The notes: generated by a model from the sequence alone, not told the origin. A stretch of DNA of 64,000 nucleotides from Algoriphagus boritolerans DSM 17298 = JCM 18970 (GCF_900108085.1 NZ_FNVR01000014.1:1-64000), one strand, 5' to 3'; shown: positions 42,821-52,001, numbered from the stretch's first letter. Numbers and translations: made by a program.

Positions 42821-45307
42821 ATGTCTGAATTTAATCCGTTTTCCTTTGATCTTCCGGTTGCCGAGATCATTCCTGAGGTCAAAAATCAACTTTCTCAATC
42901 AAACTCTTTAATCATCCAAGCCCCTCCCGGAGCTGGGAAGAGTACGCTTTTGCCATTGACATTTTTGGATGAACCTTGGCTTGAAGGAAAGAAAATCCTT
43001 ATGCTTGAACCGAGGAGATTGGCGACAAAAAGCATTGCCCAGCGGATGGCAAGCATGCTTGGCGAGGATCTTGGCGACACCATTGGATATAGAATCCGTT
43101 TTGAATCCTCGATATCCGCCAAAACAAAAATCGAAGTAATCACCGAAGGAATCCTCACCCGAATGATGCATTCGGACAATGCATTGGAAAATGTCGGTTT
43201 GGTCATATTTGACGAGTTTCATGAGCGAAATCTCCACTCTGAAGTTGCTTTGGCACTTTGTCGGGAGATTCAGCAAGTGCTTCGTCCTGACCTCCGAATT
43301 TTATTGATGTCGGCTACAATTGATGCGGAGCAGCTTTCCCGACTTTTAGGTGCCAAAGTCATCCAAAGTCAAGGCAGGCAATTTCCCGTCGAGGTCAATT
43401 ACCTGAGCGAGATTGATGAATTTGCTATCGGGGAAGATGCGGCACGACAAATAATCCCGCTTACCAAAAAGCATGAAGGTGATTTTTTGGTCTTTTTGCC
43501 TGGACAGGGAGAAATCAAGAAAACAGAACAAATCCTTAAAAAGGCCCTGCCTGACACGGTTGTGGTGCCACTTTTCGGTCAGCTATCTCCATCGGAGCAA
43601 AATCGCGCTATGCTACCTCACCCTTCGGGAAAGCGGAAAATCGTGCTATCCACTGATATCGCCGAGACTTCTTTGACCATAGAAGGGATCAAAGTTGTGG
43701 TCGATTCCGGATTTGCGAAATCCAATCGGTTTGACGCTAGATCGGGTCTTTCCCGTCTGGTTCTGCACCGGATCAGCAAGGATTCTGCCGATCAGCGGAG
43801 TGGACGAGCGGGACGTTTGACCGCCGGTCATTCCTATCGGCTTTGGTCTAAAGCTACGCAAGGGCAGCTGCCAGAATACCGTGTCCCGGAGCTTATGGAG
43901 GCTGATTTAACAGCTTTGGTATTGGATATGAAAGCTTGGGGAAAACAAGAAATCCGATCCATGACCTGGCTGACGCCTCCTCCGGCAGGTACTTTGGCTT
44001 TGGCGGAGAAAACACTGGAAGCCATTGATGCAATTGCCGAGGGTAACTTGACTGAGCACGGAAAAGAAATCCATCAGGTGCCCTGTCATCCTCGCATCGC
44101 GCATATGTTGCTCTTTGCCAAGCGAATGGATCAGCTTGGCTTGGCTACGGATATTGCCGCTGTTTTAGAGGAAAGAGACCCACTTCCACAGGATTCGGGT
44201 GTGGATTTGAATTTGAGAATTGAAGCACTTCGAAGATTCCGAAGTCGTGGTGTAAACCTGGCTAGAATCAAGAAGATCGAAAAAGTAGCTAGTCAATATC
44301 GGAGGATGTTTGGAATCCAGCCTGAGAATGAACCAGTGGATCCCTGGCAGACGGGTTTGCTTTTGGCCTATGCATATCCCGAACGGATTGCCGCTGCGAG
44401 ACCGGGAAACAATGCGCAATTTCAGCTTTCAAATGGAAAAATAGCCCAAATCGGGCATCGGGATGACTTGGCACATGAACCATGGCTGGCAGTGGCCCAC
44501 GTAGATGCCCGGGAGGGAATGGGAAAAATCTGGCTTGCGGCTCCTTTGAATCCCAAAGATCTGGCTCCCCTGCTTAAAACCCGTGAAGTGTTGGAATGGG
44601 ACCGGAAAAAAGGTGGCTTGATAGCCCTGTCCGAGGTTCGGATTGGATCGATTGTCCTTGGGACAAGACCGCTTCAGAAGTTTGATAAAGTCTCCGCCAA
44701 AACAGCGATTTTGGAAGCGATTGCTGAGGACGGAGAAATGCTGTTGGATTTTAACCAGAAAGTTGAACAATTGATTTTTCGGGTACAATCGTTAAACAAG
44801 TGGAATTCCGATCAGAATTGGCCTTTTTGGACTAGTGAATCCCTGTGCTTGAATGCTAAAGACTGGCTTGAACCGTATTTGGATCATGTGACAAAAAACG
44901 AGGAACTGAAGAAGCTTGATTTATTTTCTATTCTCCTTCATACTCTTTCTTTTGAGCAACAACAAGTGCTAGATGATCTAGCACCAAGCCATTTAACTGT
45001 TCCTTCAGGAAGTCAGATTCCTATTGAATACAAGTCAGAAGGCGAGACTCCCCTCCTGTCGGTCCGGCTTCAGGAGCTTTTTGGACTACTGGAAACACCA
45101 AAAGTAAACGATGGGAAAGTTCCTGTCTTAATTGAATTACTATCGCCCGGCTATAAATCGGTCCAACTGACCCAAGACTTAAAGAGTTTTTGGGCAAATG
45201 GCTATTTCGAAGTAAAAAAGGAACTGAAAAGACGCTACCCAAAACATGAGTGGCCTGAAGATCCAATCAGCGCTGAAGCAGTCCGAGGAGTAAAAAAAAG
45301 AGTCTGA
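42821..45307 (+). CDS. hrpB: ATP-dependent helicase HrpB
   Basis: This 828-residue DEAH-type helicase has Walker A in IQAPPGAGKSTLLPL, the DEAH-like box as DEFHERN, the SAT motif in LLMSATIDAEQL, and motif VI in QRSGRAGRLTAGHSYRLW. The helicase C, HA2 and HrpB-specific C-terminal domains follow in order and the length is normal. The substrate of HrpB is not well defined; related DEAH proteins remodel RNA or RNP. A TAATTTTG motif ends 5 bases before the ATG (42808-42815), a good -7 match that would give an almost leaderless mRNA. The stop lies next to that of the convergent gene in a shared TGATCA. Confidence 0.94.
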   Translation: MSEFNPFSFDLPVAEIIPEVKNQLSQSNSLIIQAPPGAGKSTLLPLTFLDEPWLEGKKILMLEPRRLATKSIAQRMASMLGEDLGDTIGYRIRFESSISAKTKIEVITEGILTRMMHSDNALENVGLVIFDEFHERNLHSEVALALCREIQQVLRPDLRILLMSATIDAEQLSRLLGAKVIQSQGRQFPVEVNYLSEIDEFAIGEDAARQIIPLTKKHEGDFLVFLPGQGEIKKTEQILKKALPDTVVVPLFGQLSPSEQNRAMLPHPSGKRKIVLSTDIAETSLTIEGIKVVVDSGFAKSNRFDARSGLSRLVLHRISKDSADQRSGRAGRLTAGHSYRLWSKATQGQLPEYRVPELMEADLTALVLDMKAWGKQEIRSMTWLTPPPAGTLALAEKTLEAIDAIAEGNLTEHGKEIHQVPCHPRIAHMLLFAKRMDQLGLATDIAAVLEERDPLPQDSGVDLNLRIEALRRFRSRGVNLARIKKIEKVASQYRRMFGIQPENEPVDPWQTGLLLAYAYPERIAAARPGNNAQFQLSNGKIAQIGHRDDLAHEPWLAVAHVDAREGMGKIWLAAPLNPKDLAPLLKTREVLEWDRKKGGLIALSEVRIGSIVLGTRPLQKFDKVSAKTAILEAIAEDGEMLLDFNQKVEQLIFRVQSLNKWNSDQNWPFWTSESLCLNAKDWLEPYLDHVTKNEELKKLDLFSILLHTLSFEQQQVLDDLAPSHLTVPSGSQIPIEYKSEGETPLLSVRLQELFGLLETPKVNDGKVPVLIELLSPGYKSVQLTQDLKSFWANGYFEVKKELKRRYPKHEWPEDPISAEAVRGVKKRV

Positions 45308-45931
45308 TCAAACTTCCAGATTATCCAAATAATGTAGCAATTGGAGAAAAGAAGCAATCGTAAACGGGGTCATTTCCCGCTCACGGATAGTCTCCAGGTA
45401 GATTTGACGTAAAATTGGATAATCCTCGGGATTATAGAATTTTGCCAAGGTGACACCACGGAAGGAATTATAGACAAAGTTTTGTGTTTTGAAGGCTTTA
45501 TCTTTTCGCTCGGCAAAGGCTCTTTCCAGGTTTTCAGGTTGGATCATTTCGTCCAACCAGTGAAATCCATGCATTACAAAAAACTTTTCGGAAGCTTCAA
45601 TTGCCTCAGCCAATTGATAGTCATTTTCGATGACAAATCGCTTAGGGATCATTTTCCCGATTTTATCAGGAGTTTGAATGAGCGTAATTGATCGATCTGA
45701 GTAATCGCTGAGTGTAGGTAAAAACCTGTGAATGATTTCCTCAACCCTGTGGATTCTTATACCAAGGTTATATTCCAGGTAGCTTACGTCGGGATATTCA
45801 CTGAAATGAACGAAGATAACCTGCTGACCATGAGGATAATTTTTATGGTACAGCAAATTAGAAGAGTGAAATTTAAACTCAAAATCGTTAAAGAATTGTT
45901 GATGTAACTCAATTACTTCCTGCTTCCTCAT
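45308..45931 (-). CDS. Hypothetical protein
   Basis: This 207-residue soluble protein has no signal or membrane segment and I recognise no family. It begins MRKQEVIELHQQFFNDFEFKF and has a mixed alpha/beta look, with VIFVHFSEYPDVSYLEYNLGIR suggesting a central beta-sheet. Its stop codon is directly abutted by that of hrpB on the other strand (TGATCA at 45305-45310), leaving no terminator between them. The next gene upstream on its strand is also of unknown function. Confidence 0.7.
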   Translation of the reverse strand: MRKQEVIELHQQFFNDFEFKFHSSNLLYHKNYPHGQQVIFVHFSEYPDVSYLEYNLGIRIHRVEEIIHRFLPTLSDYSDRSITLIQTPDKIGKMIPKRFVIENDYQLAEAIEASEKFFVMHGFHWLDEMIQPENLERAFAERKDKAFKTQNFVYNSFRGVTLAKFYNPEDYPILRQIYLETIREREMTPFTIASFLQLLHYLDNLEV

Positions 45932-45971
45932 AGATTATTAAACTGAGGAATTTCCATTTTGTTGTGTTAAC

Positions 45972-46493
45972 TCAGGAAAATAATTCCCTCATTTCCTGCA
46001 ACATAGGTTCGATTTCTGATTTTTTGACAGCCACACTTCCCTCATCTTCTGGATTGTGCAGGTAGTGATTCCAGTGTTTTTCAGCTTTTCGGATCGTACG
46101 GGGGGTCACATCGAATTCCACCTCATCCAAATAAACTTTGGCCAACGTTGAGGCTTTGTAATTCCCAAAAAGAAAAACCTTGAAAACGTCCACAAATCGG
46201 TTGCTCAAGTCAAAATGTTCCAAAATCTGCACAAAAGCACCCTGGACAGTTTTGTTTTTCTTGTCAAAAATGGTCTCAAAAATCACATCCAGCCCCTCTT
46301 CCTGAAACTTTGTCTTCGAAAGAGACCTGCAAGCCAAATAAGCCAATTCCCAATTATCTCCTCTGACCAATTCCAAAAGCTTTTCTTTTGTTTCCTCGTC
46401 AGCCACGCCGCCAAGCTTATCAGCAAAAAAGTAAGCTTCAGATTCCTTGGGATCGCACATCCGGTCAAAAAGTTTTTGAATATCTTCCTGCAT
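45972..46493 (-). CDS. Hypothetical HEAT-repeat-like protein
   Basis: From the ATG at 46493 (MQEDIQKLFDRM) this is a 173-residue, mainly helical, acidic protein. The pattern of paired helices (EETKEKLLELVRGDNWELAYLACRSL, then VIFETIFDKKNKTVQGAFVQIL) resembles HEAT/ARM repeats. The frame stays open to 46556, but that region overlaps the likely divergent promoter area and adds a basic stretch. The start codons of this gene and the divergent VLRF1 gene are only 48 bases apart, so they may share regulation. Confidence 0.72.
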   Translation of the reverse strand: MQEDIQKLFDRMCDPKESEAYFFADKLGGVADEETKEKLLELVRGDNWELAYLACRSLSKTKFQEEGLDVIFETIFDKKNKTVQGAFVQILEHFDLSNRFVDVFKVFLFGNYKASTLAKVYLDEVEFDVTPRTIRKAEKHWNHYLHNPEDEGSVAVKKSEIEPMLQEMRELFS

Positions 46494-46541
46494 GATTTTT
46501 TCTTTATTTGTGCAAAGATAGCCAATAGTTTTTTCCCTAAA

Positions 46542-47249
46542 ATGAATATTCCCCAAGCACAGCTAATCAGTCATGAACTTGCCGATTACCTGATTTCTGA
46601 TTCATTAGCCAAAGGTTTCTCCCTGTCATTCGATAGTAGGAAGCATCAAGTGGTGGTTGAAGACAATCAGGACTGGTTGGCAAAGATCTACCTGCCCTGG
46701 ACAGTTCAATGGTCAGAAAGCATCGGGCTTTTGGAAAATTCAGACTCCCATTTTTCACTGGTACTCATCCGTGCAGGTCAGGCAGTTGTGGGCTATTTTC
46801 ATCAGGGAGTCCTACTTGACCACAAGGTATTCAGGGCATATATGGTGAGACAGAAGCAAGGAAAATCTCAGATTAAATATCTCAAAACCAAGGGAAAATC
46901 ACGTTCTGGTTCACGTATAAGATTAGCAGAGACAACTCAGTTTTTCGAAGAAATAAATGATCGATTGGGAAGTTATGCTGCTCAATTCCCCATTGATTTA
47001 TGGGGAATCAGTTGTGCCAAAACGCTTTGGCCTTATTACTTCTCCTCAGCTGTTACTCCGCCATTTACCTCAAAAGCTGATAATCTGATCGAACTCCCAT
47101 TTCACGTTTCCCAAGGATCCTTCGAAGAATTAAAAATCGCTGGGGAATTACTTCAAAAGTATCAGCTGATTCTTTCAGAAAAAGGAAAGAATTTGATAAG
47201 CGTATTTCCAGAATCTGATTTTGATCCGACACAAAAAGCCGATTGGTAA
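46542..47249 (+). CDS. Bacterial VLRF1 (Vms1/ANKZF1-like release factor) domain protein
   Basis: This 235-residue protein matches the VLRF1 domain of eukaryotic Vms1/ANKZF1, which frees nascent chains by cutting peptidyl-tRNA on stalled ribosomes. The key stretch is HKVFRAYMVRQKQGKSQIKY; the Gln of GKSQ (Gln110) sits where the catalytic Gln of Vms1 lies. GKSRSGSRIRLAETTQFFEEI follows, as the GK..S.GS..RRYNE segment does in Vms1. The preceding strands (VVGYFHQGVLLDHKVF) also fit. I chose the ATG at 46542; the frame is open to 46215, but that upstream part is antisense to a neighbour gene. Bacterial function is not established. Confidence 0.82.
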   Translation: MNIPQAQLISHELADYLISDSLAKGFSLSFDSRKHQVVVEDNQDWLAKIYLPWTVQWSESIGLLENSDSHFSLVLIRAGQAVVGYFHQGVLLDHKVFRAYMVRQKQGKSQIKYLKTKGKSRSGSRIRLAETTQFFEEINDRLGSYAAQFPIDLWGISCAKTLWPYYFSSAVTPPFTSKADNLIELPFHVSQGSFEELKIAGELLQKYQLILSEKGKNLISVFPESDFDPTQKADW

Positions 47250-47277
47250 ATCATGCTTCACTCGCCTAAACAAAAGA

Positions 47278-47299
47278 AAGCCCCGGCTATCCGAGGCTT
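47278..47299 (-). terminator. Terminator after the TM2/DUF2752 genes
   Basis: AAGCCCCGG and CCGAGGCTT form a 9-base imperfect stem around CTAT. Read on the minus strand it is followed by TCTTTTGTTT. It lies 22 bases past the TM2 gene stop. Confidence 0.65.
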
Positions 47300-47320
47300 C
47301 CAAAGGGTTTAAACTTCTAC

Positions 47321-47701
47321 TTATATCGAACTTCCTCCTCCCATATTCGGGAAGTGATTGGAGATCATGGCCAGGGTTTCATGAGCCATTTTTACATTGT
47401 ACTCGTAGGCCAGGCTTTTGTAATTCACCAAATCCACTATGGTACCGATAAAACACAACCCGAGCGTCAGGATATACAATATTCCGAGACCAATCTGACC
47501 CAAAATAAACCGGTGCAGACCAGCAAACCCGAAGAAACCCAGTAAAGTCAGAATCAAGATCATCTGTGAGTCTTTTCTTCTTGCACGGTAAACCTGTGCA
47601 AACAGAGAGGCTTGGTCTTCATCCATGTTTTTCATAAGTCCCTGGATATATCCCAGTTCCATACCTTCCAGTTCAGGAAGGTGTCTCAATACATTAGCCA
47701 T
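47321..47701 (-). CDS. TM2 domain-containing membrane protein
   Basis: This 126-residue protein has a polar N-terminal half (ANVLRHLPELEGMELGYIQGLMKNMDEDQ) and a C-terminal TM2 domain of two hydrophobic helices with the typical GFFGFAGLHRFILGQIGLGILYILTLG turn. TM2 proteins are small inner-membrane proteins of unknown function. The start overlaps the end of the DUF2752 gene by 8 bases. TM2 and DUF2752 genes are commonly found together in Bacteroidota, which supports co-translation and a shared role. Confidence 0.92.
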   Translation of the reverse strand: MANVLRHLPELEGMELGYIQGLMKNMDEDQASLFAQVYRARRKDSQMILILTLLGFFGFAGLHRFILGQIGLGILYILTLGLCFIGTIVDLVNYKSLAYEYNVKMAHETLAMISNHFPNMGGGSSI

Positions 47702-48008
47702 AATTGTGTGTTGTTTTTAGGTTTTTTATAAGATTCCAAATTCGGTGAAAGATCACGACAAAAGCTACCATTCCCAGCGGGTGCATGGACCAAGAGGCCT
47801 GAAAATCTCCATGTGCCAGAAGATTCATGGACCTACCTAATCCGCATCCGGGACACCATTCGAAACCAAGTTGATTGAGCGGACACAAACTCAGGTGACT
47901 TTCAGCATGTGGTTCCATTGTCAGAATCGCAATTAAGCTTCCTATCCAGAACACCAACTCAAGAGGAAATCGATGTAGATATGCAGTGATCTGCTTCATG
48001 CCACTCAA
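47694..48008 (-). CDS. DUF2752 membrane protein
   Basis: This 104-residue protein has the DUF2752 signature CPLNQLGFEWCPGCGLGRSMNLLAHGDFQASWSMHPLG between two to three hydrophobic helices. The cysteine pair in WCPGCG is conserved. Function is unknown. It is the first gene of a two-gene unit with the TM2 protein, overlapping it by 8 bases. Confidence 0.9.
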   Translation of the reverse strand: MSGMKQITAYLHRFPLELVFWIGSLIAILTMEPHAESHLSLCPLNQLGFEWCPGCGLGRSMNLLAHGDFQASWSMHPLGMVAFVVIFHRIWNLIKNLKTTHNYG

Positions 48009-48107
48009 AGTACGAAAAAGGTGCCATCTGGCAAATGTTGCTTAAAAACGCCAGAATCCGCCCTCCTGTAATTCAACTGCGTGATAAGTGGACAAAAAAG
48101 TGTTCGA

Positions 48108-49190
48108 TTATGAACGGGCGATCTCAGGAAGTTTAATTATCATCAACCTTCCGAATTGTTGAATTTGTTGCTGATCCAGATTCCTTTTCAAATTCACGTA
48201 AGTATTTTTGGTTCGTCTATTTTTCTGGCCATTTAGTTTGAGTACCAGGCCAAGCAAATCACCCTGGATCAAGCGGTTTGAAGTAAGATTAAGGGCTTTT
48301 GACGCGTCTTTTCCCAGAAAGAACGCAACGATTCCCTCGATTTGATCAATTAAAATCGGATCAGGGATAGTTTTTCTGTAGTAATTCAACAATGCCCCAA
48401 TTAACTTTTGACCTGCTTCTGAAGCCCGGATATGTCGCTTCCTGATCAGTTTATCCAATTCAAAGGCTTCCTTAGAAGTCTCCGGCCAGATATTCACATC
48501 AATTCCGATTAGCTCACCGATCCATTTCCAATAGGCTAAAATGGCCTGATGCTGCGCCTCAGTGAGGCTGATTCCTAATTTCAATAATCCCCGCAATACA
48601 ATTTGACTAAAAGCAAGGTTGGTCCCGAGCATGTCCTCCTGATTGACTGGTTTTCCATAGGCATTATCCCAATCCTTAGCATAATGCGAGATGAAATACC
48701 GGCTAAAGGCATGAATGAGTCTTACTTTAGCACAAACCAAAAACGCACTCCTTTCGGAGGTAAAAGCTCCAGGTTTAAAGATTTCCATCACAAAGCTGCC
48801 TGTCTCACCCAAGCGCTCGCCGATGGAATCTATGATTCGTTTTGATCTTACCAAGACCTCCGCGCCATCTGCAAATGCATAGCAATAAGGAAGGGAATAT
48901 AAGCCTAGCATTGCGGTGTATAGTTGTCCGTTTTCCGCAAAAAAGCGTTGACCATTTTTCAGGGTACCAGGTTCAGTGGACGTTTCCTTTTGTTTATAGA
49001 ATTCAAAGAACCGGACAAGATCAGTGTCAAAATCTGAGGGCGAATCATCGGGAATAGTCTGCCAGGAATTAATCAATTTTATCCAGTCCGGATGTTTGAT
49101 CAAACTCAAAACAGCACAATCAGCCAGGTCGTCCTGACGGTCACGAAGCGTATCGAATAAAGAATCGGTATATAGATGTAACTTTCCCAC
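48108..49190 (-). CDS. Oxygenase MpaB-like (DUF2236) protein
   Basis: This 360-residue protein resembles the MpaB/latex-clearing-protein (DUF2236) family of haem-dependent oxygenases. Support comes from the all-helical body, the VRLIHAFSRYFISH segment with the likely haem-contacting His, and the conserved GKPVNQEDMLGTNLAFSQIVLRGLLKLG. No signal peptide is seen, so it should be cytoplasmic. The substrate is unknown. It is divergent from the beta-propeller gene with about 50 bases between starts. Confidence 0.82.
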   Translation of the reverse strand: MGKLHLYTDSLFDTLRDRQDDLADCAVLSLIKHPDWIKLINSWQTIPDDSPSDFDTDLVRFFEFYKQKETSTEPGTLKNGQRFFAENGQLYTAMLGLYSLPYCYAFADGAEVLVRSKRIIDSIGERLGETGSFVMEIFKPGAFTSERSAFLVCAKVRLIHAFSRYFISHYAKDWDNAYGKPVNQEDMLGTNLAFSQIVLRGLLKLGISLTEAQHQAILAYWKWIGELIGIDVNIWPETSKEAFELDKLIRKRHIRASEAGQKLIGALLNYYRKTIPDPILIDQIEGIVAFFLGKDASKALNLTSNRLIQGDLLGLVLKLNGQKNRRTKNTYVNLKRNLDQQQIQQFGRLMIIKLPEIARS

Positions 49191-49239
49191 GCCATTCTAA
49201 CCTTGATTTTGTAATTTGGTTGACTTTAAACCTGTCTTG

Positions 49240-50133
49240 ATGAATAAAATAATTTTAGCCCTTTCGATTTTCTTTGCAATGGGGTTACAAACCACTCTGG
49301 CTCAGGGAGGTTTTGATATTTGGATGTTGGATACCAAAGGCAAAGGGAGAAAATTTAAAGTCCTCCCGGAAACAGCCAAGCCCTTGACTAATCGACCGGA
49401 ATATGATAACCAGCCCAATTTTATAAATGATTTTCAGTTGGTATTCTCAGCTGCGGACGAAAATGGCAATCATGACATCATCGTTTATAATTTTAAAACT
49501 GAAAAATTCACCAATCTCAGTAAAACAGCTGATCGGAGTGAGTTTTCACCAACCTTGACAGATTGCGGTTTATATGTTTCAGCTGTGGTTATGGAGCCCG
49601 ACAGTACCCAGCGCCTTTGGTTATATCCCACAAATTTTGGTGAACCGGAGCTACTCTACGATGATATTGCTCCAGTTGGATATTACGATTGGTATGATAA
49701 TAAAGCGGCGATGTTTATACTTGGAGACCCAAACAAACTTGTTTATGCTCGCGGTAAAGGTGATCTTTTGGAGATTGACAATCACATAGGTAGAGCTATT
49801 AAACGTAGACCCAAAACCTCTCAAATCAGTTATTTATCCATGAAGTCACCAAATGAAACTGAGCATGGACTTGAGTTGCCGATCAGAACCTATGACCTTC
49901 TGAACGGAAAAACGGAGGTACTTGGCTTTGGATTAGCCGGTGCTTTGGATTTTATTTGGCAGGATCACCACTACTTATTGATGGCTCAAGGAAACAACAT
50001 TTACCATAAAAAATCAAATCATTCCGAATGGGAATTTCTCGGAACAATCCAGTCTGATTCACATCAAAACATCACCAGAATTGCCTACAGTCCGGATCTA
50101 AAAAAACTGGTAGTAGTCATGCAGCGCAAATAA
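49240..50133 (+). CDS. Exported beta-propeller (TolB/WD40-like) protein
   Basis: From the ATG at 49240 (MNKIILALSIFFAMGLQTTLAQ) this is a 297-residue secreted protein. The frame also allows a TTG at 49216 that adds eight residues before the signal, which is less likely. The body contains repeated four-strand motifs of the TolB/PD40 kind (QLVFSAADENGNHDIIVYNFKTEKFTNLS, FSPTLTDCGLYVSAVV). No catalytic residues are recognised. The SMP-30 gene starts 13 bases after its stop, so the two form an operon. Confidence 0.8.
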   Translation: MNKIILALSIFFAMGLQTTLAQGGFDIWMLDTKGKGRKFKVLPETAKPLTNRPEYDNQPNFINDFQLVFSAADENGNHDIIVYNFKTEKFTNLSKTADRSEFSPTLTDCGLYVSAVVMEPDSTQRLWLYPTNFGEPELLYDDIAPVGYYDWYDNKAAMFILGDPNKLVYARGKGDLLEIDNHIGRAIKRRPKTSQISYLSMKSPNETEHGLELPIRTYDLLNGKTEVLGFGLAGALDFIWQDHHYLLMAQGNNIYHKKSNHSEWEFLGTIQSDSHQNITRIAYSPDLKKLVVVMQRK

Positions 50134-50145
50134 CCCCAAAAATCT

Positions 50146-51069
50146 ATGCAAATGAATTTCAAATGTTCGCTTACCCTTACAGCACTGCTCTTATCCTCTT
50201 TTTCGCTATTGGCCCAAATCGAGGATAAACGCGGAGTAGTCGCAAAAAACGCAGAATTAGTGAAAGTTCAGGATGGATTTAAATTTACCGAAGGTCCCGC
50301 TGTGAATCGGATGGGCGATATTTTTTTTACTGACCAACCTAACGATAAAATCTATAAGTGGTCTGCCGGAAGTAACAAAATCGAACTTTTCAAGGACGGC
50401 GCAGGCCGCTCCAATGGATTGTATTTCCAATTAGACGGAACTTTGATTTCCGCAGCTGATCTTCAAAATGAACTTTGGGCAATCGACCAGAATACAGGAA
50501 AGGAAACAGTAATAGTCCCTTCTTTCAGAGGTAAAAAACTGAATGGCCCAAATGACGTTTGGGTAAGACCAAGCGGTGGATTATATTTCACAGACCCACT
50601 TTACCCCAGACCCTATTGGGAAGGAATAAGAGGGAAAGATATGGAACAGGACGGGCAGCACGTTTATTTCCTTTCTGCGGACAGATCTGAGCTTTTCAGA
50701 GTGACCGAAGATCTGACTCAGCCCAATGGCATCGTGGGCACTCCTGATGGAAAAACCTTGTATGTGGCAGACATCGGAGCAAAAAAAACCTGGAAATATG
50801 ATGTCTTGCCTGACGGCTATCTGACGAATAAAACGCTATTCTGTGAAATGGGATCAGACGGGATGACCATCGATGACAAGGGAAATGTTTACCTGACCGG
50901 AAAAGGCGTTACTGTATTCGACAAAAATGGAACTCAGATCGCACACATTCCTGTGCCTGCTGACTGGACTGCGAATGTGGTTTTTGGCGCACTGGATCGC
51001 AGAACAATGTTCATCACAGCAATGGATGCTGTCTACACCTTACAAATGAAAACCAGAGGCGTTTGGTGA
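50146..51069 (+). CDS. SMP-30/gluconolactonase family protein, exported
   Basis: This 307-residue protein has a signal peptide (CSLTLTALLLSSFSLLAQ) and the six-bladed propeller of the SMP-30/gluconolactonase/LRE family. Typical stretches are KFTEGPAVNRMGDIFFTDQPNDKIYKW, NGPNDVWVRPSGGLYFTDPLY and QPNGIVGTPDGKTLYVAD, with Glu, Asn and Asp residues that bind the divalent metal. It would hydrolyse sugar lactones or related esters in the periplasm. It follows the propeller protein by 13 bases and is ended by a strong inverted repeat. Confidence 0.92.
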   Translation: MQMNFKCSLTLTALLLSSFSLLAQIEDKRGVVAKNAELVKVQDGFKFTEGPAVNRMGDIFFTDQPNDKIYKWSAGSNKIELFKDGAGRSNGLYFQLDGTLISAADLQNELWAIDQNTGKETVIVPSFRGKKLNGPNDVWVRPSGGLYFTDPLYPRPYWEGIRGKDMEQDGQHVYFLSADRSELFRVTEDLTQPNGIVGTPDGKTLYVADIGAKKTWKYDVLPDGYLTNKTLFCEMGSDGMTIDDKGNVYLTGKGVTVFDKNGTQIAHIPVPADWTANVVFGALDRRTMFITAMDAVYTLQMKTRGVW

Positions 51070-51131
51070 AAAAGACACAAGAAGGTAAAAGCAAGATACA
51101 GGACCAAGGTAACTTTTCAACTTTCAAATTA

Positions 51132-51182
51132 AATGATCAAATTTTAGGGACACTTTTCACGGCTCCCTGAAATTTGATCATT
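51132..51182. terminator. Long inverted repeat between convergent genes
   Basis: AATGATCAAATTTTAGGGA (51132-51150) and its near-perfect complement (51164-51182) differ at one of 19 positions, around a 13-base loop. It sits in the middle of the gap between the convergent SMP-30 and DsbA-family genes, so it probably ends both transcripts. Short CAAGAAACAAGAGGCAG-like words flank it on both sides. Confidence 0.65.
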
Positions 51183-51231
51183 GGTTAATCCACCTGCCTC
51201 TTGTTTCTTGGTTCTGATGCCTTGGTTCTAT

Positions 51232-51939
51232 TTAGCAATTCCCATCCACTTCACAGCTCTCCCCATCGGCATTCCCAGCCAGGTCTAAAGTCGGATTCTT
51301 TTTGGCAAATTCAGCCCAGGCTTTTTCCAGCGTCTGATCAAACACCTCATCAGGCTGTGCACCTGAGATTCCAAATTTTCGATCCAGAACGAAAAAAGGA
51401 ACACCCCTTACACCAAGTTGTCTTGCTTCATAAATATCATGATCCACAGCATCTTCAAACTGATTTGATTCAAGCATTACTTTAATTTTTTCTTGGTTCA
51501 TACCCACTTCTTTACCTAAGGAGATCAAGGTAGTAAAGTCATCCACATTTTTGCCTTCGGAAAAATAAGCACGAAGCAACCGCTCTTTCATGGCATCACC
51601 TTTTCCGGACTCTTTTGCCAAATGAATCAGACGGTGGGCATTTCGGGTATTGGCTACCACGGCATGTTCGAAATCAAAGTCAAGACCCTGAGCCACGGCC
51701 ATATTCACGACGTTGGCAGTGATTTCACGGGTTTGCTCCATAGACCAACCCTTTGACTGAGATAAATGCTCCAAAGTACTGATATTGGGATTTGTTACCT
51801 GATCCGGATTGAGTTGAAAACTCTTCCATTCGATCTCCACTTTGTCTTTGAATGGAAATTTTTCAAGTGCCTTTTCCAACTTTCTTTTGCCGATGTAACA
51901 AAAAGGACAAACAACATCCGACCAAATCTCGATTCGCAT
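51232..51939 (-). CDS. DsbA family oxidoreductase (FrnE-like)
   Basis: This 235-residue thioredoxin-fold protein has the active site CPFCYIGKRKLEKAL near the N-terminus and the helical insertion typical of FrnE-type members, then RGVPFFVLDRKFGISGAQ with the cis-Pro loop. No signal peptide is seen, so it is a cytoplasmic disulfide or thiol reductase rather than a periplasmic DsbA. A CEVDGNC tail gives a second cysteine pair at the C-terminus. It is transcribed alone. Confidence 0.93.
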   Translation of the reverse strand: MRIEIWSDVVCPFCYIGKRKLEKALEKFPFKDKVEIEWKSFQLNPDQVTNPNISTLEHLSQSKGWSMEQTREITANVVNMAVAQGLDFDFEHAVVANTRNAHRLIHLAKESGKGDAMKERLLRAYFSEGKNVDDFTTLISLGKEVGMNQEKIKVMLESNQFEDAVDHDIYEARQLGVRGVPFFVLDRKFGISGAQPDEVFDQTLEKAWAEFAKKNPTLDLAGNADGESCEVDGNC

Positions 51940-52001
51940 AGCTTTTTTTATTTACTTAACTGAAAAATCAGATTTTAAACCAAAGAGTTCAAGCTTAAGC
52001 T

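Noticed and set aside
46215-46541. Upstream extension of the VLRF1 protein
   Set aside because: This part of the frame is antisense to the divergent HEAT-like gene and is Phe/Lys-rich without family similarity.
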